Positions 1 to 9,515 of a stretch of DNA of 64,000 nt are shown one piece after another. Position 1 is the stretch's first letter. Each line of letters begins with the position of its first letter. The notes beneath the pieces are model-generated. The model saw only the letters and a list, made by a program, of their open reading frames with translations, made no database searches and had not been told where the DNA came from. The translations under genes and the position numbers were made by a program. This DNA comes from Actinospineispora eucalypti (GTDB taxonomy: Bacteria > Actinomycetota > Actinomycetes > Mycobacteriales > Pseudonocardiaceae), in NCBI GenBank assembly GCA_014208095.1, contig JACHMT010000001.1, positions 1,550,001 to 1,614,000 on the forward strand, read 5' to 3'.

Positions 1-1
1 C

Positions 2-1399
2 GTCATGCTGGGCCTGGCCGCCGTGATCGGCGTGCTGCTCTCCTACAAGAACGACCTGATCACCGCGCTCACCCCGGGTGAGACGGTCACCGTGCAGCTG
101 GCCGAGAACTACCGGATGACCGCGAACGACACCGAGGTGAAGATCGCCGGGTCGCCGGTCGGCAAGGTGCAGAGCATCGAGCAGCAGGAGAACGGCCCGG
201 TCACCGTGACGCTGAAGGTGGCCCACGGCACCCGCAAGCTGCTCGGCACCGAGCCGAGCGCGACCATCCGGCCGGTCACCATCCTGGGCGGCAAGTACTA
301 CATCGAGCTGACCAGCGGCGGGCAGCCGGGCGAGTTCACCGGCACGATCCCGCCGGAGCGGGCCAAGCTGCCGGTCGAGCTGGACAAGGTGCTCGCGGCC
401 ATCCCGCCGGAGGCCCAGAAGGGCCTGCAGGGGATGACCGAGCGGCTGGACACCACGCTCAAGGCCGGCCTCGGCGGCGAGATGAAGAAGCTGGTCAAGG
501 ATGCCCCGGACACCCTGCGGCCGGCCGGCGTGGTGCTGGACGCGGCACGCGGCGTGAACAAGGACGGCGACCTGGCCGCCCTGACCACCAACGCCGACCA
601 GCTGGCCAAGGTGCTCAGCGCCAAGCCGGGCCAGTTGCGCGCGGTGGTGGACTCGCTGGCCAACACCTCGAACACCCTGGGCGCCAACTCCGGCCCGCTG
701 GCGAGGACCATCGCCGACCTGCCGGACACCCTGCGGTCCACCCGCCGGGGCGCGGCCGACCTGAACACCACGCTGGACAAGCTGATCGACACCGCCGACG
801 ACGCCCGGCCCGCCGTGCGCGAGCTGGACCCGACGTTGAAGCGCCTGGAGCCGGTGCTGGAGGACCTGCGCCCGCTGGCCTCCGACCTGCGCGAGGTGCT
901 GCACGAGGCCCGGCCGCTGCTGGACAAGCTGGTGCCCACGGTGCGCAAGGGCATCGAGGTGCTGGACGACATCCAGGGCCGCCCGCTGGACACGGTCAAC
1001 GGCCCGATCCTCAAGGAGCTGAACAGCGAGTTCAAGGGCGAGGGGCCGAAGTACACCAACGGCGGCCGCACCGGCTCCAAGTTCTACCAGGAGCTCATGT
1101 ACCTGCTGACCAACACCAACGGCCTGACCCAGTACAGCGACAGCACGGCACACATGCTCGGCTTCGAGTTCGCCGGCTCCAGCTCCACGGTGCTCGGCCA
1201 CGGCACGGCGGCGGAGAGCTTCGAGCGGATGCTGCACTCCATGTTCGGGCTCCCGTCGCAGGGACCGGACGGCGGCTCGAAGAACCCGCCGATCATCCCC
1301 GGCACCGGACAGGGCTTCCGGGTGCCCGCGCCCGATCCGGGCGTACCTGCCCCGGTGGTTGATCCCAACGGCCTGCTAGGTAAAGGACCAGGGAAATGA
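2..1399 (+). CDS. MCE family protein, 5' end cut by window edge
   Basis: This is a substrate-binding subunit of an Mce lipid-import system, anchored in the membrane and acting in the cell envelope. The visible protein opens inside a hydrophobic N-terminal segment. The MCE domain follows at about residues 25-105 (TVTVQLAENYRM, GSPVGKV, ILGGKYYIEL), then a long helical region rich in Asp, Leu and Arg, and a Pro/Gly-rich tail. The membrane segment is too short to be complete, so the true start lies left of the window. An in-frame ATG at position 5 is probably internal. The stop overlaps the next start (ATGA). It belongs to a run of three mce genes, but its letter within mceA-F cannot be fixed from this fragment. 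Confidence 0.9.
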   Translation, partial: VMLGLAAVIGVLLSYKNDLITALTPGETVTVQLAENYRMTANDTEVKIAGSPVGKVQSIEQQENGPVTVTLKVAHGTRKLLGTEPSATIRPVTILGGKYYIELTSGGQPGEFTGTIPPERAKLPVELDKVLAAIPPEAQKGLQGMTERLDTTLKAGLGGEMKKLVKDAPDTLRPAGVVLDAARGVNKDGDLAALTTNADQLAKVLSAKPGQLRAVVDSLANTSNTLGANSGPLARTIADLPDTLRSTRRGAADLNTTLDKLIDTADDARPAVRELDPTLKRLEPVLEDLRPLASDLREVLHEARPLLDKLVPTVRKGIEVLDDIQGRPLDTVNGPILKELNSEFKGEGPKYTNGGRTGSKFYQELMYLLTNTNGLTQYSDSTAHMLGFEFAGSSSTVLGHGTAAESFERMLHSMFGLPSQGPDGGSKNPPIIPGTGQGFRVPAPDPGVPAPVVDPNGLLGKGPGK

Positions 1400-2730
1400 G
1401 CACGCCCCGTACGCACAAGACGCTGGCCGAGCGCTGGCGCCGGCTGCGCACCGTGCCGGGCCTCGGCCGGGACGTGCTGGCCCTGGTGGTCATGGTGGCG
1501 CTGGGCCTCGGTTCGGCCGGGTTCCTGTTGTCGCAGGTGAACTTCACCCTGCCGTGGGTGGAGCGCTACCAGGTCCGGGCGGAGCTGGCCGACGCGATCG
1601 CCATCAGCCCGGGCAACGCCCAGGAGGTGCGGATCGCCGGGGTGAAGATCGGGCTGATCACCAAGGTGGAGCCGACCGACCGCAACACCTCGATCATCAC
1701 CATGGAACTGGAGCCCGGTCACACCGTCTACGACAACGCCCGCGCGGTGTTGCGCCCGGTGAACCCGCTGAACCAGATGTACCTCACGCTGAACCCGGGC
1801 GGCCCGCCCGGCAAGCCGCTCAACTCCGGTGACCTGATCCCGCTGTCCCAGACCTCCCGGCCGATCCAGGCCGACGAGGTGCTGGACAAGCTGGACGACA
1901 AGGCCCGCGCGGCGCTCACCAGCCTGCTCGCCGAGTCGGACAACGCGCTGGCCAACGCGCCGGAGACGCTGCCGGTCGGGCTGCGCGCCGCCGACCAGTC
2001 GCTGAACACGCTCAAGCCCGTGGTGGACCGGCTGGCCAAGCGGCACGACAACATCGAGAAGCTGGTCAGCGGGCTCTCCCAGCTGACCACCGGTCTGGGC
2101 CGCAACGACGCCCGGCTGACCAGCCTGGTGGACTCCACCCAGTACACGCTCGGCACGCTGGCCGAGCGCAACGACGAGTTCGGCCGCACCCTGGCCGAGC
2201 TGCCCGGCACCACGGACGCGTTGAAGCGCGCGCTGCACAACACCTCCGAGCTGAGCCAGCAGCTGAACCCGACCCTCGACCACGTCAAGGACGCCTCGGA
2301 CGAGCTGCCCAAGGCGCTGAGCGAGCTGCGGGACGCGCTGGACCCGCTGGACGACACGGTCGACTCGGCCCGGCCGGTGGTGGACAAGGCCAAGCCGTTC
2401 GTGAAGGACCTGAAGGCCAGCATCGGTGACCTCAAGGAGGCGTTCGACGACCTCCGGCCGGTGACCGCCTGCCTGGACGAGTACACCCAGAAGATCGCGC
2501 CCTGGATGTACGACTTCGGCGCCTTCACCTACAACACGAACTCCAGCTTCGGCACCCGGGACATCAACGGGGCCTTCCCCCGCGGCTTCCTCACCTTCGA
2601 CCCCACCAGCCCGCTCGGCGGCATGCACAAGGCGGGGGCGGGCGAAGCGCTGACCAACCGGTACCAGGACGCGCCCAGCGTCACCACCGGTCTGCCGTAC
2701 CCCCCCAAGGGAAGTGGTGAGTGCCGGTGA
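1396..2730 (+). CDS. MCE family protein
   Basis: This is the second Mce substrate-binding subunit, 444 aa. A basic N-terminus is followed by one membrane helix (about residues 24-45, DVLALVVMVALGLGSAGFLL), the MCE domain (about 55-135, with EVRIAGVKIGLI and MYLTLNPGG) and a long alpha-helical domain that is typically tube-forming in this family. No lipobox cysteine is seen, so it is not an obvious MceE/LprK-type lipoprotein. The ATG start overlaps the upstream stop by 4 bp and the gene runs into the third mce gene. It probably works in a heteromeric complex with its neighbours and the MceG ATPase encoded at 8.7 kb. Confidence 0.92.
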   Translation: MSTPRTHKTLAERWRRLRTVPGLGRDVLALVVMVALGLGSAGFLLSQVNFTLPWVERYQVRAELADAIAISPGNAQEVRIAGVKIGLITKVEPTDRNTSIITMELEPGHTVYDNARAVLRPVNPLNQMYLTLNPGGPPGKPLNSGDLIPLSQTSRPIQADEVLDKLDDKARAALTSLLAESDNALANAPETLPVGLRAADQSLNTLKPVVDRLAKRHDNIEKLVSGLSQLTTGLGRNDARLTSLVDSTQYTLGTLAERNDEFGRTLAELPGTTDALKRALHNTSELSQQLNPTLDHVKDASDELPKALSELRDALDPLDDTVDSARPVVDKAKPFVKDLKASIGDLKEAFDDLRPVTACLDEYTQKIAPWMYDFGAFTYNTNSSFGTRDINGAFPRGFLTFDPTSPLGGMHKAGAGEALTNRYQDAPSVTTGLPYPPKGSGECR

Positions 2731-4043
2731 GCGCCCCGGGCAAGAGCAAGATCTCCGCGCCGGTCTACCGGACCGTCACGCTGCTGGCCTTCGTGCTCGG
2801 CATCGCGGCGCTGACCGGCTACCTGTACGCGAACGCGGGTGGTTACGTGCCCGGTTTCAGCAAGCAGCGGGACTACAAGGTCGCGTTCGACGTGCCGACC
2901 GTGGCCAACGTGGTGCCGTTCGTGGACGTGTACACCGCCGGCGTGCCGGTCGGCAAGGTGGACGCCATCGACCGGGTGGCCAACGACAAGATCCGGCTGA
3001 CCCTGGCCCTGGACGACGCGGTGGCCCCGCTGCACGAGGGCACCAAGGTGCAGATCAGTGAGAAGTCGCTGACCGGCCAGCCGATGGTGCGGATCGAGCC
3101 GGGCACCGGGCCCAACACCTACCCGTCCGGCACCGTGCTGCCGGAGTCGGCGGTCAAGCCGACCGTGCAGCTGCGCGACGTGCTGGCCAGCCTGGACAAG
3201 CCCACCCGGGACGCCCTCGGCGGCGTGGTCCGGCAGCTGTCCACCGGCACCGACGGCCGGCAGCAGGACATCTCCGGGATCATGGCCGGGCTGTCCGACC
3301 TGGGCCGCAACGGCGACACGGTGCTCCAGTCGCTGTCCGACCAGTCCGCCGACCTGGAAAAGGTGTCCCGGCAGCTGTCCTCGGTGATGGACGCGGCCGA
3401 CGTCGGCCAGGGGCAGATCGCCCAGCTGGTTTCCAGCGCGGACCGGCTCACCTCGGCCACCGCGGGGCAGCGTCCGGCGCTCGAGGCGGCCATGCGTAAG
3501 CTGCCCGGCGTGCTGGACAGTGCCACCGCCGCCAGCGACGACATCAGCGACATCTCGCACGCGCTGCGCCCGATCGCCCGGGACCTGCGCGACGCGGCGC
3601 CCGACCTGAGCGAGGCGCTGGACGACCTGCCCGACGCCACGCACGACCTGCGCCGGGCCATGGGGCCGCTGGACGACATCCTCGACGACGCGCCGCCCAC
3701 GCTGCACCGCACCGGGAAGTTCAAGGACGAGACGCACGACTTCCTGCCGCCGGCCACCAGCGTGCTGAAGGACCTGAACCCGGCGCTGCGCTACATCCGG
3801 CCGTACGGCAAGGAGATCACCGCCTTCTTCACCAACTTCGGCGGCACGCTGCACTACTTCGACCCGGACGGTGAGATCAGCGTGCGGCTCAAGCCGTACG
3901 TCGGGGCGCGCTCGCTGCGCCCGAACCCGATCAAGATGCCCAGCTCGATCTTCATCAAGAACCCGTACCCGGCTCCGGGGAGCTACGACAAGCCGCTCAA
4001 GCCGTTCACCGGCGAGTTCCCCCGGATCCACCGCGACAATTGA
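2721..4043 (+). CDS. MCE family protein
   Basis: This is the third Mce subunit, 440 aa. It has an N-terminal membrane anchor (about residues 16-35), an MCE domain (about 48-125, with VYTAGVPVGKVDAI and SLTGQPMVRIEPG) and a helical C-terminal half rich in Asp, Ala and Leu. The tail is positively charged and Pro-rich. Two GTG starts are possible: 2721, which has a GGGAAG-like ribosome site upstream, and 2727, which overlaps the previous stop as GTGA. The following MMPL gene overlaps its stop (TGATG). The gene is part of the coupled operon. Its role in hydrophobic substrate uptake comes from the family; the substrate is unknown. Confidence 0.92.
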   Translation: MPVSAPGKSKISAPVYRTVTLLAFVLGIAALTGYLYANAGGYVPGFSKQRDYKVAFDVPTVANVVPFVDVYTAGVPVGKVDAIDRVANDKIRLTLALDDAVAPLHEGTKVQISEKSLTGQPMVRIEPGTGPNTYPSGTVLPESAVKPTVQLRDVLASLDKPTRDALGGVVRQLSTGTDGRQQDISGIMAGLSDLGRNGDTVLQSLSDQSADLEKVSRQLSSVMDAADVGQGQIAQLVSSADRLTSATAGQRPALEAAMRKLPGVLDSATAASDDISDISHALRPIARDLRDAAPDLSEALDDLPDATHDLRRAMGPLDDILDDAPPTLHRTGKFKDETHDFLPPATSVLKDLNPALRYIRPYGKEITAFFTNFGGTLHYFDPDGEISVRLKPYVGARSLRPNPIKMPSSIFIKNPYPAPGSYDKPLKPFTGEFPRIHRDN

Positions 4044-6451
4044 TGTTCGGGCGGTTACCGCGGTTCTCCCGCCGGCTGGGGAAGCACTGGCCGGCGGGGG
4101 GCGCGGCGATCCGTAGGGACGGCTGGCGCGGCGTGGCCGCCGTGCTGCTCGGCGTGCTCGGGCTGGTGCTCGTCGCCGGGATCCCGATGGTCCGGGTGGA
4201 CACCAGCACCGAGTCCTTCCTGCCGGCCGGCGACCCGGCGATGGCCGCCGTCGAGCAGAAGGCCCGGGACTTCGGCGGTGACCCGGTCATCGTCATGCTC
4301 CGCTACTCGCAGAACTACCAGTTCGTCCGGGAGGGCCGGAACACCCAGGCACTGCTGCGCGCCGAGGAGTCGTTGGCCCAGCTCCCGGACGTGGCCGCCG
4401 TCTACGGCCCCGGCACGGTGCTCAAGCAGCTGGCGGACGCCGGGCACAACTTCATCCTGTCCATCGTGCAGAAGCGGGAGGCCGCGCGGGCGGGCGCCGA
4501 GGAGGCCGCGCGGGCGGCCGGCAGGTCGCCGGCCGACGTGGCGCAGGCCGGCCAGGCGGCACTCACCGAGGTCAACGTGCGCTACGCGCCGCTGCTGGTC
4601 TACGGGTTCAAGGTGGGGCTGCCCACGCTGTCCAACCCGTCGTTCACCCAGACCGTGCTGTTCGGCGACGACGGCCAGACGCGGCCCAACTGGCGGTTCA
4701 TCGTGCCCAGCCCGGACACCGCGGTGGTCCTGGTCCGCCCGCGCGAGGACCTGGACCAGGACGGCACCCAGCGGCTGGTGCAGGCCATCCGGGACACCGT
4801 GGCGGGCGCCCGGCTGGACACCACCTCGGTCACCGTCAGCGGGGTGCCCACGGTCACCGCGTCGCTGGCCGGGGAGGTGGCCAAGCAGTCACCGCTGATC
4901 GGTGCGCTGGTCGCGTTCGCGGTGCTGCTGCGCTACCTGCTGGTTCCCGCGCCGGGTAACCGGTGGCAGCGACTGCGGCCGTTGGTGGCCTCGCTGCTGG
5001 GCAGCGCGGCGACGGTCGGCCTCTTCGGCTGGTCGGGCCATCCGCTGTCGTTCGGCGCGGTGGTGCTGCTGCCGCTGCTGCTCGGCATCGGGAGCTCGTT
5101 CCCCCTCTACCTGGCGGCGGTGCCCAACCGGCGGCGCATCGTGGTCATGTCGGTGGCGTCGTCGGTGGCCTTCCTGGCGCTGGCCCTGTCCCCGCTGCCG
5201 TTCGTCCGCGACCTCGGCTACGCGCTGTGCCTGGGTGTGCTGGCCACGGTCGGCGTCGCCCTGCTGCTGAACCGGTACTGGCCCCCGTCGGCCGCGATGC
5301 CGGAGGAGCCGGCGCCCCGGCCGGCCGCGATGCCGGAAGAGCCGGCGCCCCGGCCGGCCGCCCCGCCGGCGCCACGGGCCGCGGGGATTGCCGCCGCCGG
5401 GTCGGTGCCACGGGCCGCGCGGATCGGCACCGCCGTGCTGGCCTCGGCGCTGGCGCTGGTCGGCTGGGTGGCGCTGCCCCGGGTGAACGTGGCGGCCAAC
5501 CCGACCGACCTGGCCGCCGGCCTGCCCGCGCTGAACGACGCGTCCATCGTGGAGTCCGCGCTCGGCGCCTCCGCTGAGATCAGTGTCCGGCTGTCCGGCC
5601 CGGACACGCTCAGCGCGGACGCGCTGAGGTGGGCGAGCGCCACGCAGGACGTGCTGGCCACCCGGTTCGCCGAGCAGCTGCGGCCGGTGGTCGGGGTGCC
5701 GAACCTGTTCGGCTTCCTCGGGCCGGATCCCACGCCCGGCCAGGTGGACTCGGCCGTCGCGTTGATCCCGCCCTACCTGAGCTCGTCGATCGTCAAGCCG
5801 GACCGGTCGGCCGCGCTGCTGATGTACGGGGTGCGGCTGCAGGACCTGGGTGCGCAGCAGCGCATGCTGCGCGACGTCACGGCCGCGCTGCCCCCGCCGC
5901 CGCCCGGGTTCAAGGCCGAGGTGGTCGGCCTGCCGGTGGCCGCCGCGCGCGGCTACCAACTGCTGCTGGACGACCGGTACCTGGCCAACCTGGCCGGCAT
6001 CGTGATCGCCGGCCTGGTGCTCGCGCTGGGCCTGCGCCGGCGCTGGGACGCGGCGCGCGCGGTGGCGGCGGCGCTGCTGGCCACCGGCTGGGGGCTGGGC
6101 GTGATCTGGGCGCTCGGCCTGGCGCTGAGCCCGCTGACCATCGGACTGGGTTCCCTGGTCAGCGTCACCGGCTGCGAGTTCGTCGCGCTGCTCACCGAGG
6201 CCCGCCGCACCGCCCGGCGCTGGCTGTGGCGCAGCGTCGGCATCGCGTGCGCCACCTCGGTGCTCGGCTACCTGGCGCTGGTGCCGTCCCGGCTGTGGGT
6301 GGTGCGGGAGTTCGGCCTGGTGCTGGGGGCGGCCGTGGTGCTCTCGTATCTGGCTGCCAAGCTGGTCGTCTGGCTGGTCCCCCCGAGGGCCGCCGAGGTT
6401 GACCCGGTTCCGTCCGGCCGATCGGCGGACGCTGTGGAGGTGAAGGCATGA
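4043..6451 (+). CDS. MMPL/RND family membrane protein in the mce operon
   Basis: This 802-aa RND-superfamily protein resembles MmpL/HpnN-like hydrophobic-molecule exporters. It has two repeated halves. Each begins with a membrane helix followed by a large extracytoplasmic loop (DTSTESFLPAGDPAMAAVEQKA in half one; PRVNVAANPTDL in half two) and then a bundle of about five helices (about residues 285-410 and 650-785). A Pro/Ala-rich linker with a tandem duplication joins the halves. The ATG at 4043 overlaps the preceding stop; a TTG one codon earlier is less likely. Its place inside an mce operon suggests it handles the same lipid substrate, but the direction of transport cannot be read from sequence. 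Confidence 0.85.
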   Translation: MFGRLPRFSRRLGKHWPAGGAAIRRDGWRGVAAVLLGVLGLVLVAGIPMVRVDTSTESFLPAGDPAMAAVEQKARDFGGDPVIVMLRYSQNYQFVREGRNTQALLRAEESLAQLPDVAAVYGPGTVLKQLADAGHNFILSIVQKREAARAGAEEAARAAGRSPADVAQAGQAALTEVNVRYAPLLVYGFKVGLPTLSNPSFTQTVLFGDDGQTRPNWRFIVPSPDTAVVLVRPREDLDQDGTQRLVQAIRDTVAGARLDTTSVTVSGVPTVTASLAGEVAKQSPLIGALVAFAVLLRYLLVPAPGNRWQRLRPLVASLLGSAATVGLFGWSGHPLSFGAVVLLPLLLGIGSSFPLYLAAVPNRRRIVVMSVASSVAFLALALSPLPFVRDLGYALCLGVLATVGVALLLNRYWPPSAAMPEEPAPRPAAMPEEPAPRPAAPPAPRAAGIAAAGSVPRAARIGTAVLASALALVGWVALPRVNVAANPTDLAAGLPALNDASIVESALGASAEISVRLSGPDTLSADALRWASATQDVLATRFAEQLRPVVGVPNLFGFLGPDPTPGQVDSAVALIPPYLSSSIVKPDRSAALLMYGVRLQDLGAQQRMLRDVTAALPPPPPGFKAEVVGLPVAAARGYQLLLDDRYLANLAGIVIAGLVLALGLRRRWDAARAVAAALLATGWGLGVIWALGLALSPLTIGLGSLVSVTGCEFVALLTEARRTARRWLWRSVGIACATSVLGYLALVPSRLWVVREFGLVLGAAVVLSYLAAKLVVWLVPPRAAEVDPVPSGRSADAVEVKA
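5291..5356 (+). repeat. 33-bp in-frame tandem duplication in the MMPL gene
   Basis: Two adjacent 33-bp units (5291-5323 and 5324-5356) differ at one position and encode two copies of AAMPEEPAPRP. A third degraded unit follows. The duplication keeps the frame and falls in the linker between the two RND halves, so it should only change linker length. Confidence 0.85.
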
Positions 6452-7653
6452 ATTCCCTGCTGACCTGGGTGCGCCGACACCCGGTGCTGCCGTCCGGGCT
6501 GGCCGGGATGGTCGTCGGCATCGTGCTGCTCGGGCTGCTGGCCCTGGGGTCCGGCACCGCGATCGCGCTGGACCGGATCTACGGCGTGCCGGACGGCGCG
6601 GTGTTCCGGGCCGGCGACACGGTGCTCACCGAGCCGGAGCTGGTCACCCGGGCCAAGCTGTACGGCCTGCTGGAGGGCCTCGGCGCGCCGCCCAACGACC
6701 CGGCCACGCTGGACAAGTACCACCGCGCGGTGGCCAAGGCGATCGCCGTGCAGACCGTGGTCGACCAGGCCGCCGCCGAGCGCAAGATCGTCATCGCCGA
6801 CAAGACCGCCAGCGACAACCTGAACCAGCTGATGGAGCGGGGCTTCCCCGGCGGCCGGGACCAGTTCCTCGCCGGGCTGCAACAGGCCGGCGTCACCGAG
6901 CGGGACTTCCTGGACGAGCTGAAGCGGCGCCAGGCCAGCGGCCGGCTGTTCGAGCAGGTGACCAAGGACGTCAAGCCGCCGACCGACCAGGAGATCGCGC
7001 AGACCTACGAGCAGCGCAAGGCCGAGATGGTCAGCCCGGAGAAGCGGCACCTGCGGATCATCGCGGTGCAGACCGAGGACGAGGCCAAGCAGGTTCGCGC
7101 TCAGCTGGACCAGGGTGCCGACTTCGCCGCCGCGGCCAAGCAGTGGTCCCAGGACAGCAAGACCAAGGACGTCGGCGGCGAGCTGGGCGTGGCCACCCAC
7201 GACCAGGTCACCGACCGCCCCTTCGCGGACGCCGCGTTCGCCACCCCCGGCCCGAACACCTACTTCGGCCCGGTGAAGACCCAGACCGGCATCTGGGGCG
7301 TCGGCCAGGTGCTCGAGGTCGCCCCCGGCACGCCCCTCGCCCTCGACCAGATGCGCGACATGCTGCGCTCGTACCTCTACCAGACCAAGCAGGGCGAGGT
7401 CTGGAACAACTGGCTGCACGAGCGCCTCGAGGACGTGAGCGTGCGGTACGCCGACGCCTACCGCCCCGACGACCCGACCGGCCTCGGCCCGCCCCCCGAC
7501 CAGCGCACCCCCGCGGCCCCCGGCGCCCCGGCCGCTCCCGCTCCGGGCGCCCCCGCCCCCGCGGCTCCCGGCGCCCCAGCCCCCGCTCCGGGCGTGCCTG
7601 CCCCGGCCGCCCCGGCTCCGGCACCTGGGGCCGCTCCGGCGCCGGGCCGGTAG
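6448..7653 (+). CDS. Membrane-anchored parvulin-type peptidyl-prolyl isomerase (SurA/PpiC-like)
   Basis: This 401-aa protein has an N-terminal membrane helix (about residues 16-38), a SurA/trigger-like helical N-domain (about 50-180) and a PpiC rotamase domain (about 190-290, with EKRHLRIIAVQTEDEAKQV, GADFAAAAKQWSQD and GGELGV). The last ~60 residues are almost only Pro, Ala and Gly. Such proteins fold or hold exported proteins outside the membrane. It starts with ATG overlapping the MMPL stop, making it the last gene of the mce operon. Its likely clients are the exported MCE or MMPL loops, which is inference from gene order only. The Pro/Ala tail may span the cell wall. Confidence 0.85.
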   Translation: MNSLLTWVRRHPVLPSGLAGMVVGIVLLGLLALGSGTAIALDRIYGVPDGAVFRAGDTVLTEPELVTRAKLYGLLEGLGAPPNDPATLDKYHRAVAKAIAVQTVVDQAAAERKIVIADKTASDNLNQLMERGFPGGRDQFLAGLQQAGVTERDFLDELKRRQASGRLFEQVTKDVKPPTDQEIAQTYEQRKAEMVSPEKRHLRIIAVQTEDEAKQVRAQLDQGADFAAAAKQWSQDSKTKDVGGELGVATHDQVTDRPFADAAFATPGPNTYFGPVKTQTGIWGVGQVLEVAPGTPLALDQMRDMLRSYLYQTKQGEVWNNWLHERLEDVSVRYADAYRPDDPTGLGPPPDQRTPAAPGAPAAPAPGAPAPAAPGAPAPAPGVPAPAAPAPAPGAAPAPGR

Positions 7654-7734
7654 CCCGCCCCCGGCGCCCGCTCGAGCAACGACGCCGCATAACAAGCCGT
7701 GACGCCGCATATGGTGCGGCCTGTGCGGCGTGAC

Positions 7735-8115
7735 GGCTTCCTTTGCGGCGTCGGGCGAGGCCGGCGGCGGTCTGGAGATCGGCTTGGACGGCGCGGGTGG
7801 GCGGTGTGTCGCGGCTTGGGTGCGGCCGCTTGCGTTGGGTGCCGGTGTTCCGGGCCTTGGTTACGGACCGTGGTTGGACTGCGGCTGTCCGGGGCGGACG
7901 ACTTCATCGAGCGCAAGCTGAGTCCGGTGAATCCCATGATCGAACCGGACTGGGCCTGCGCTCGGTGAGTAGAGCTGGGCGCGGACTCGTCCGGAAGCCA
8001 CCCCGATGGTCACAGTGCGTAGCAAGGCTGCGGACACCTGGATTAGAACGGCCGCATCGACGGCGCGGCGGACTGCCCGGCCGCGCCGTCGAGGCCGGTT
8101 TTGAGCCGCCACCGC
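7735..8115. repeat. Nested-palindrome intergenic element, copy 1
   Basis: The gap after the mce operon contains two nested imperfect inverted repeats. The outer arms lie at about 7761-7825 and 8051-8110 and share GACGGCGCGG cores. The inner arms at 7905-7928 and 7944-7967 share ATCGAGCGCA and CTCGGTG-type sequence. Related arms recur at 26.2-26.6 kb and 33.6 kb. I see no convincing gene here; the short open frames are not preceded by good ribosome sites. Confidence 0.6.
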
Positions 8116-8204
8116 ATCGATGGCGATCATGCGTCGATTTCGTCCTACTGTTGCAACGCCTACCTCGGGTAGCCTGATGACCTGTTCGAGGGGAGGCGGG
8201 GCGG

Positions 8205-8549
8205 ATGACGCTGATCGCGATCGGTCTGATCGTCCTGCTGTTCGCCATCCAGGGGTCGCACATGGTCACGGTGGCGTCGGTGACCCTGATGATCGTGGTG
8301 TTCGTGGTCGCGGTGCTGATCGACATCGTGATGTTCTTCGGCCCGGACGCGGACCCCGGCGGCGACCGGCTGCTGCGCTACCGCCCGAAGCTGAACAAGC
8401 GCGCCTACAACCGCTGGGGCGGTGTCCGCCAGCCCAGCGCCGTTGGGGAGAACCCGTCGCATTCCGCCGCGGGAACCGGTTCCCCGTCCACCTCCAGGGT
8501 GACCGGTGCACCCCCCGGTCAGGGGGCGGACGGGCTCCCTCAGCAGTGA
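8205..8549 (+). CDS. Small two-helix membrane protein of unknown function
   Basis: This 114-aa protein has two hydrophobic segments in its first 50 residues (LIAIGLIVLLFAIQG and VASVTLMIVVFVVAVLIDIVMFF), followed by a short basic stretch (RYRPKLNKRAYNRW) and a disordered Gly/Ser/Pro tail. The ATG is preceded by a purine-rich GAGGGGAGGCGGGGCGG. It stands alone between the mce operon and the Mce ATPase gene. I do not recognise a family. Its position and charge pattern suggest an inner-membrane accessory protein, but that is only a guess. Confidence 0.6.
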   Translation: MTLIAIGLIVLLFAIQGSHMVTVASVTLMIVVFVVAVLIDIVMFFGPDADPGGDRLLRYRPKLNKRAYNRWGGVRQPSAVGENPSHSAAGTGSPSTSRVTGAPPGQGADGLPQQ

Positions 8550-8702
8550 TAACCCGCAAGAGGTAGAGAGATCACCACCCGCTCCGGTGTAGTGTCGGCC
8601 TGACGTCCATAACCAAGCGTTGTTCACGTATGCTGTGGCCGGCATCATAGACAGGCTGTTCGGCGCGAGATCGACGGCCGGTTCATCTCAACAGGGGGTG
8701 GC

Positions 8703-9515
8703 ATGTCCTCCAACCAGACCGTGGGCAACCAGGGTGCGGCGCCGACCACGAACGGCGATACCACGCACAGCATGGAGGTGCGGAACGTCTACAAGTCGTT
8801 CGGCAACTTCCACGTGCTGGCCGGTCTGGATCTGCAGTTCCAGGATGATGCGATCACCACGATTTTGGGGCCTTCGGGTACCGGTAAGTCGGTGTTGATC
8901 AAGCACTTGGTGGGGTTGCTGGAGCCGGACGACGGTGAGGTGCTGATTTTCGGGGAGGATCTGTGGAAGATCTCCGAGAAGGAGCGCTACGAGCTGCGGA
9001 CCCGGATGGGTGTGTTGTTCCAGGACGGCGCGTTGTTCGGGTCGATGAACATTTATGACAACACCGCGTTCCCGTTGCGTAAGCACACGGACAAGTCCGA
9101 GGACGAGATCCGGGAGATCGTGATGAAGCGGCTCACCGAGGTGGGCCTGGAGCGGTCGTGGTCGAAGCTGCCGAACGAGGTGTCCGGTGGTATGCGCAAG
9201 CGGGCGGGTTTCGCGCGGGCGTTGGTGATGGATCCGTCGATCGTGTTCTTCGATGAGCCGGACTCGGGTCTGGACCCGGTGCGGACCAGCTTGTTGAACG
9301 ACTTGATTTTGGATATGCACGCGGAGCATCGGGGCACCTACATGTTGGTGACTCACGATATTCGGACCGCGCGCAAGGTCAGTGACTATGTGGGGCTGAT
9401 CTGGAAGGGCAAGGTCGTCCACTACGGGGAGGCCGAGGAGGCGTTCGCTTCCGAGGACCCGTTTGTTCGCCAGTTCCTCTCCGGCGAATCCGCCGGCCCC
9501 CTCGGCATGGACTAA
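8703..9515 (+). CDS. mceG: Mce-system ABC ATPase (MceG/Mkl, MlaF-like)
   Basis: This 270-aa ATP-binding subunit energises Mce lipid import. It shows Walker A (GPSGTGKS, residues 56-63), a Q-loop (VLFQDGALF, near 105), the ABC signature SGGMRKR (161-167), Walker B with catalytic Glu (IVFFDEPDSGLDP, near 180-190) and the switch His (LVTHD, near 218). The SGGMRKR form is typical of the Mkl/MlaF group. A GGGGGTG ribosome site precedes the ATG. In actinobacteria one MceG usually serves several mce operons and is often encoded apart from them, as here. The gene ends 4 bp inside the convergent neighbour, which leaves no room for a separate terminator. Confidence 0.93.
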   Translation: MSSNQTVGNQGAAPTTNGDTTHSMEVRNVYKSFGNFHVLAGLDLQFQDDAITTILGPSGTGKSVLIKHLVGLLEPDDGEVLIFGEDLWKISEKERYELRTRMGVLFQDGALFGSMNIYDNTAFPLRKHTDKSEDEIREIVMKRLTEVGLERSWSKLPNEVSGGMRKRAGFARALVMDPSIVFFDEPDSGLDPVRTSLLNDLILDMHAEHRGTYMLVTHDIRTARKVSDYVGLIWKGKVVHYGEAEEAFASEDPFVRQFLSGESAGPLGMD

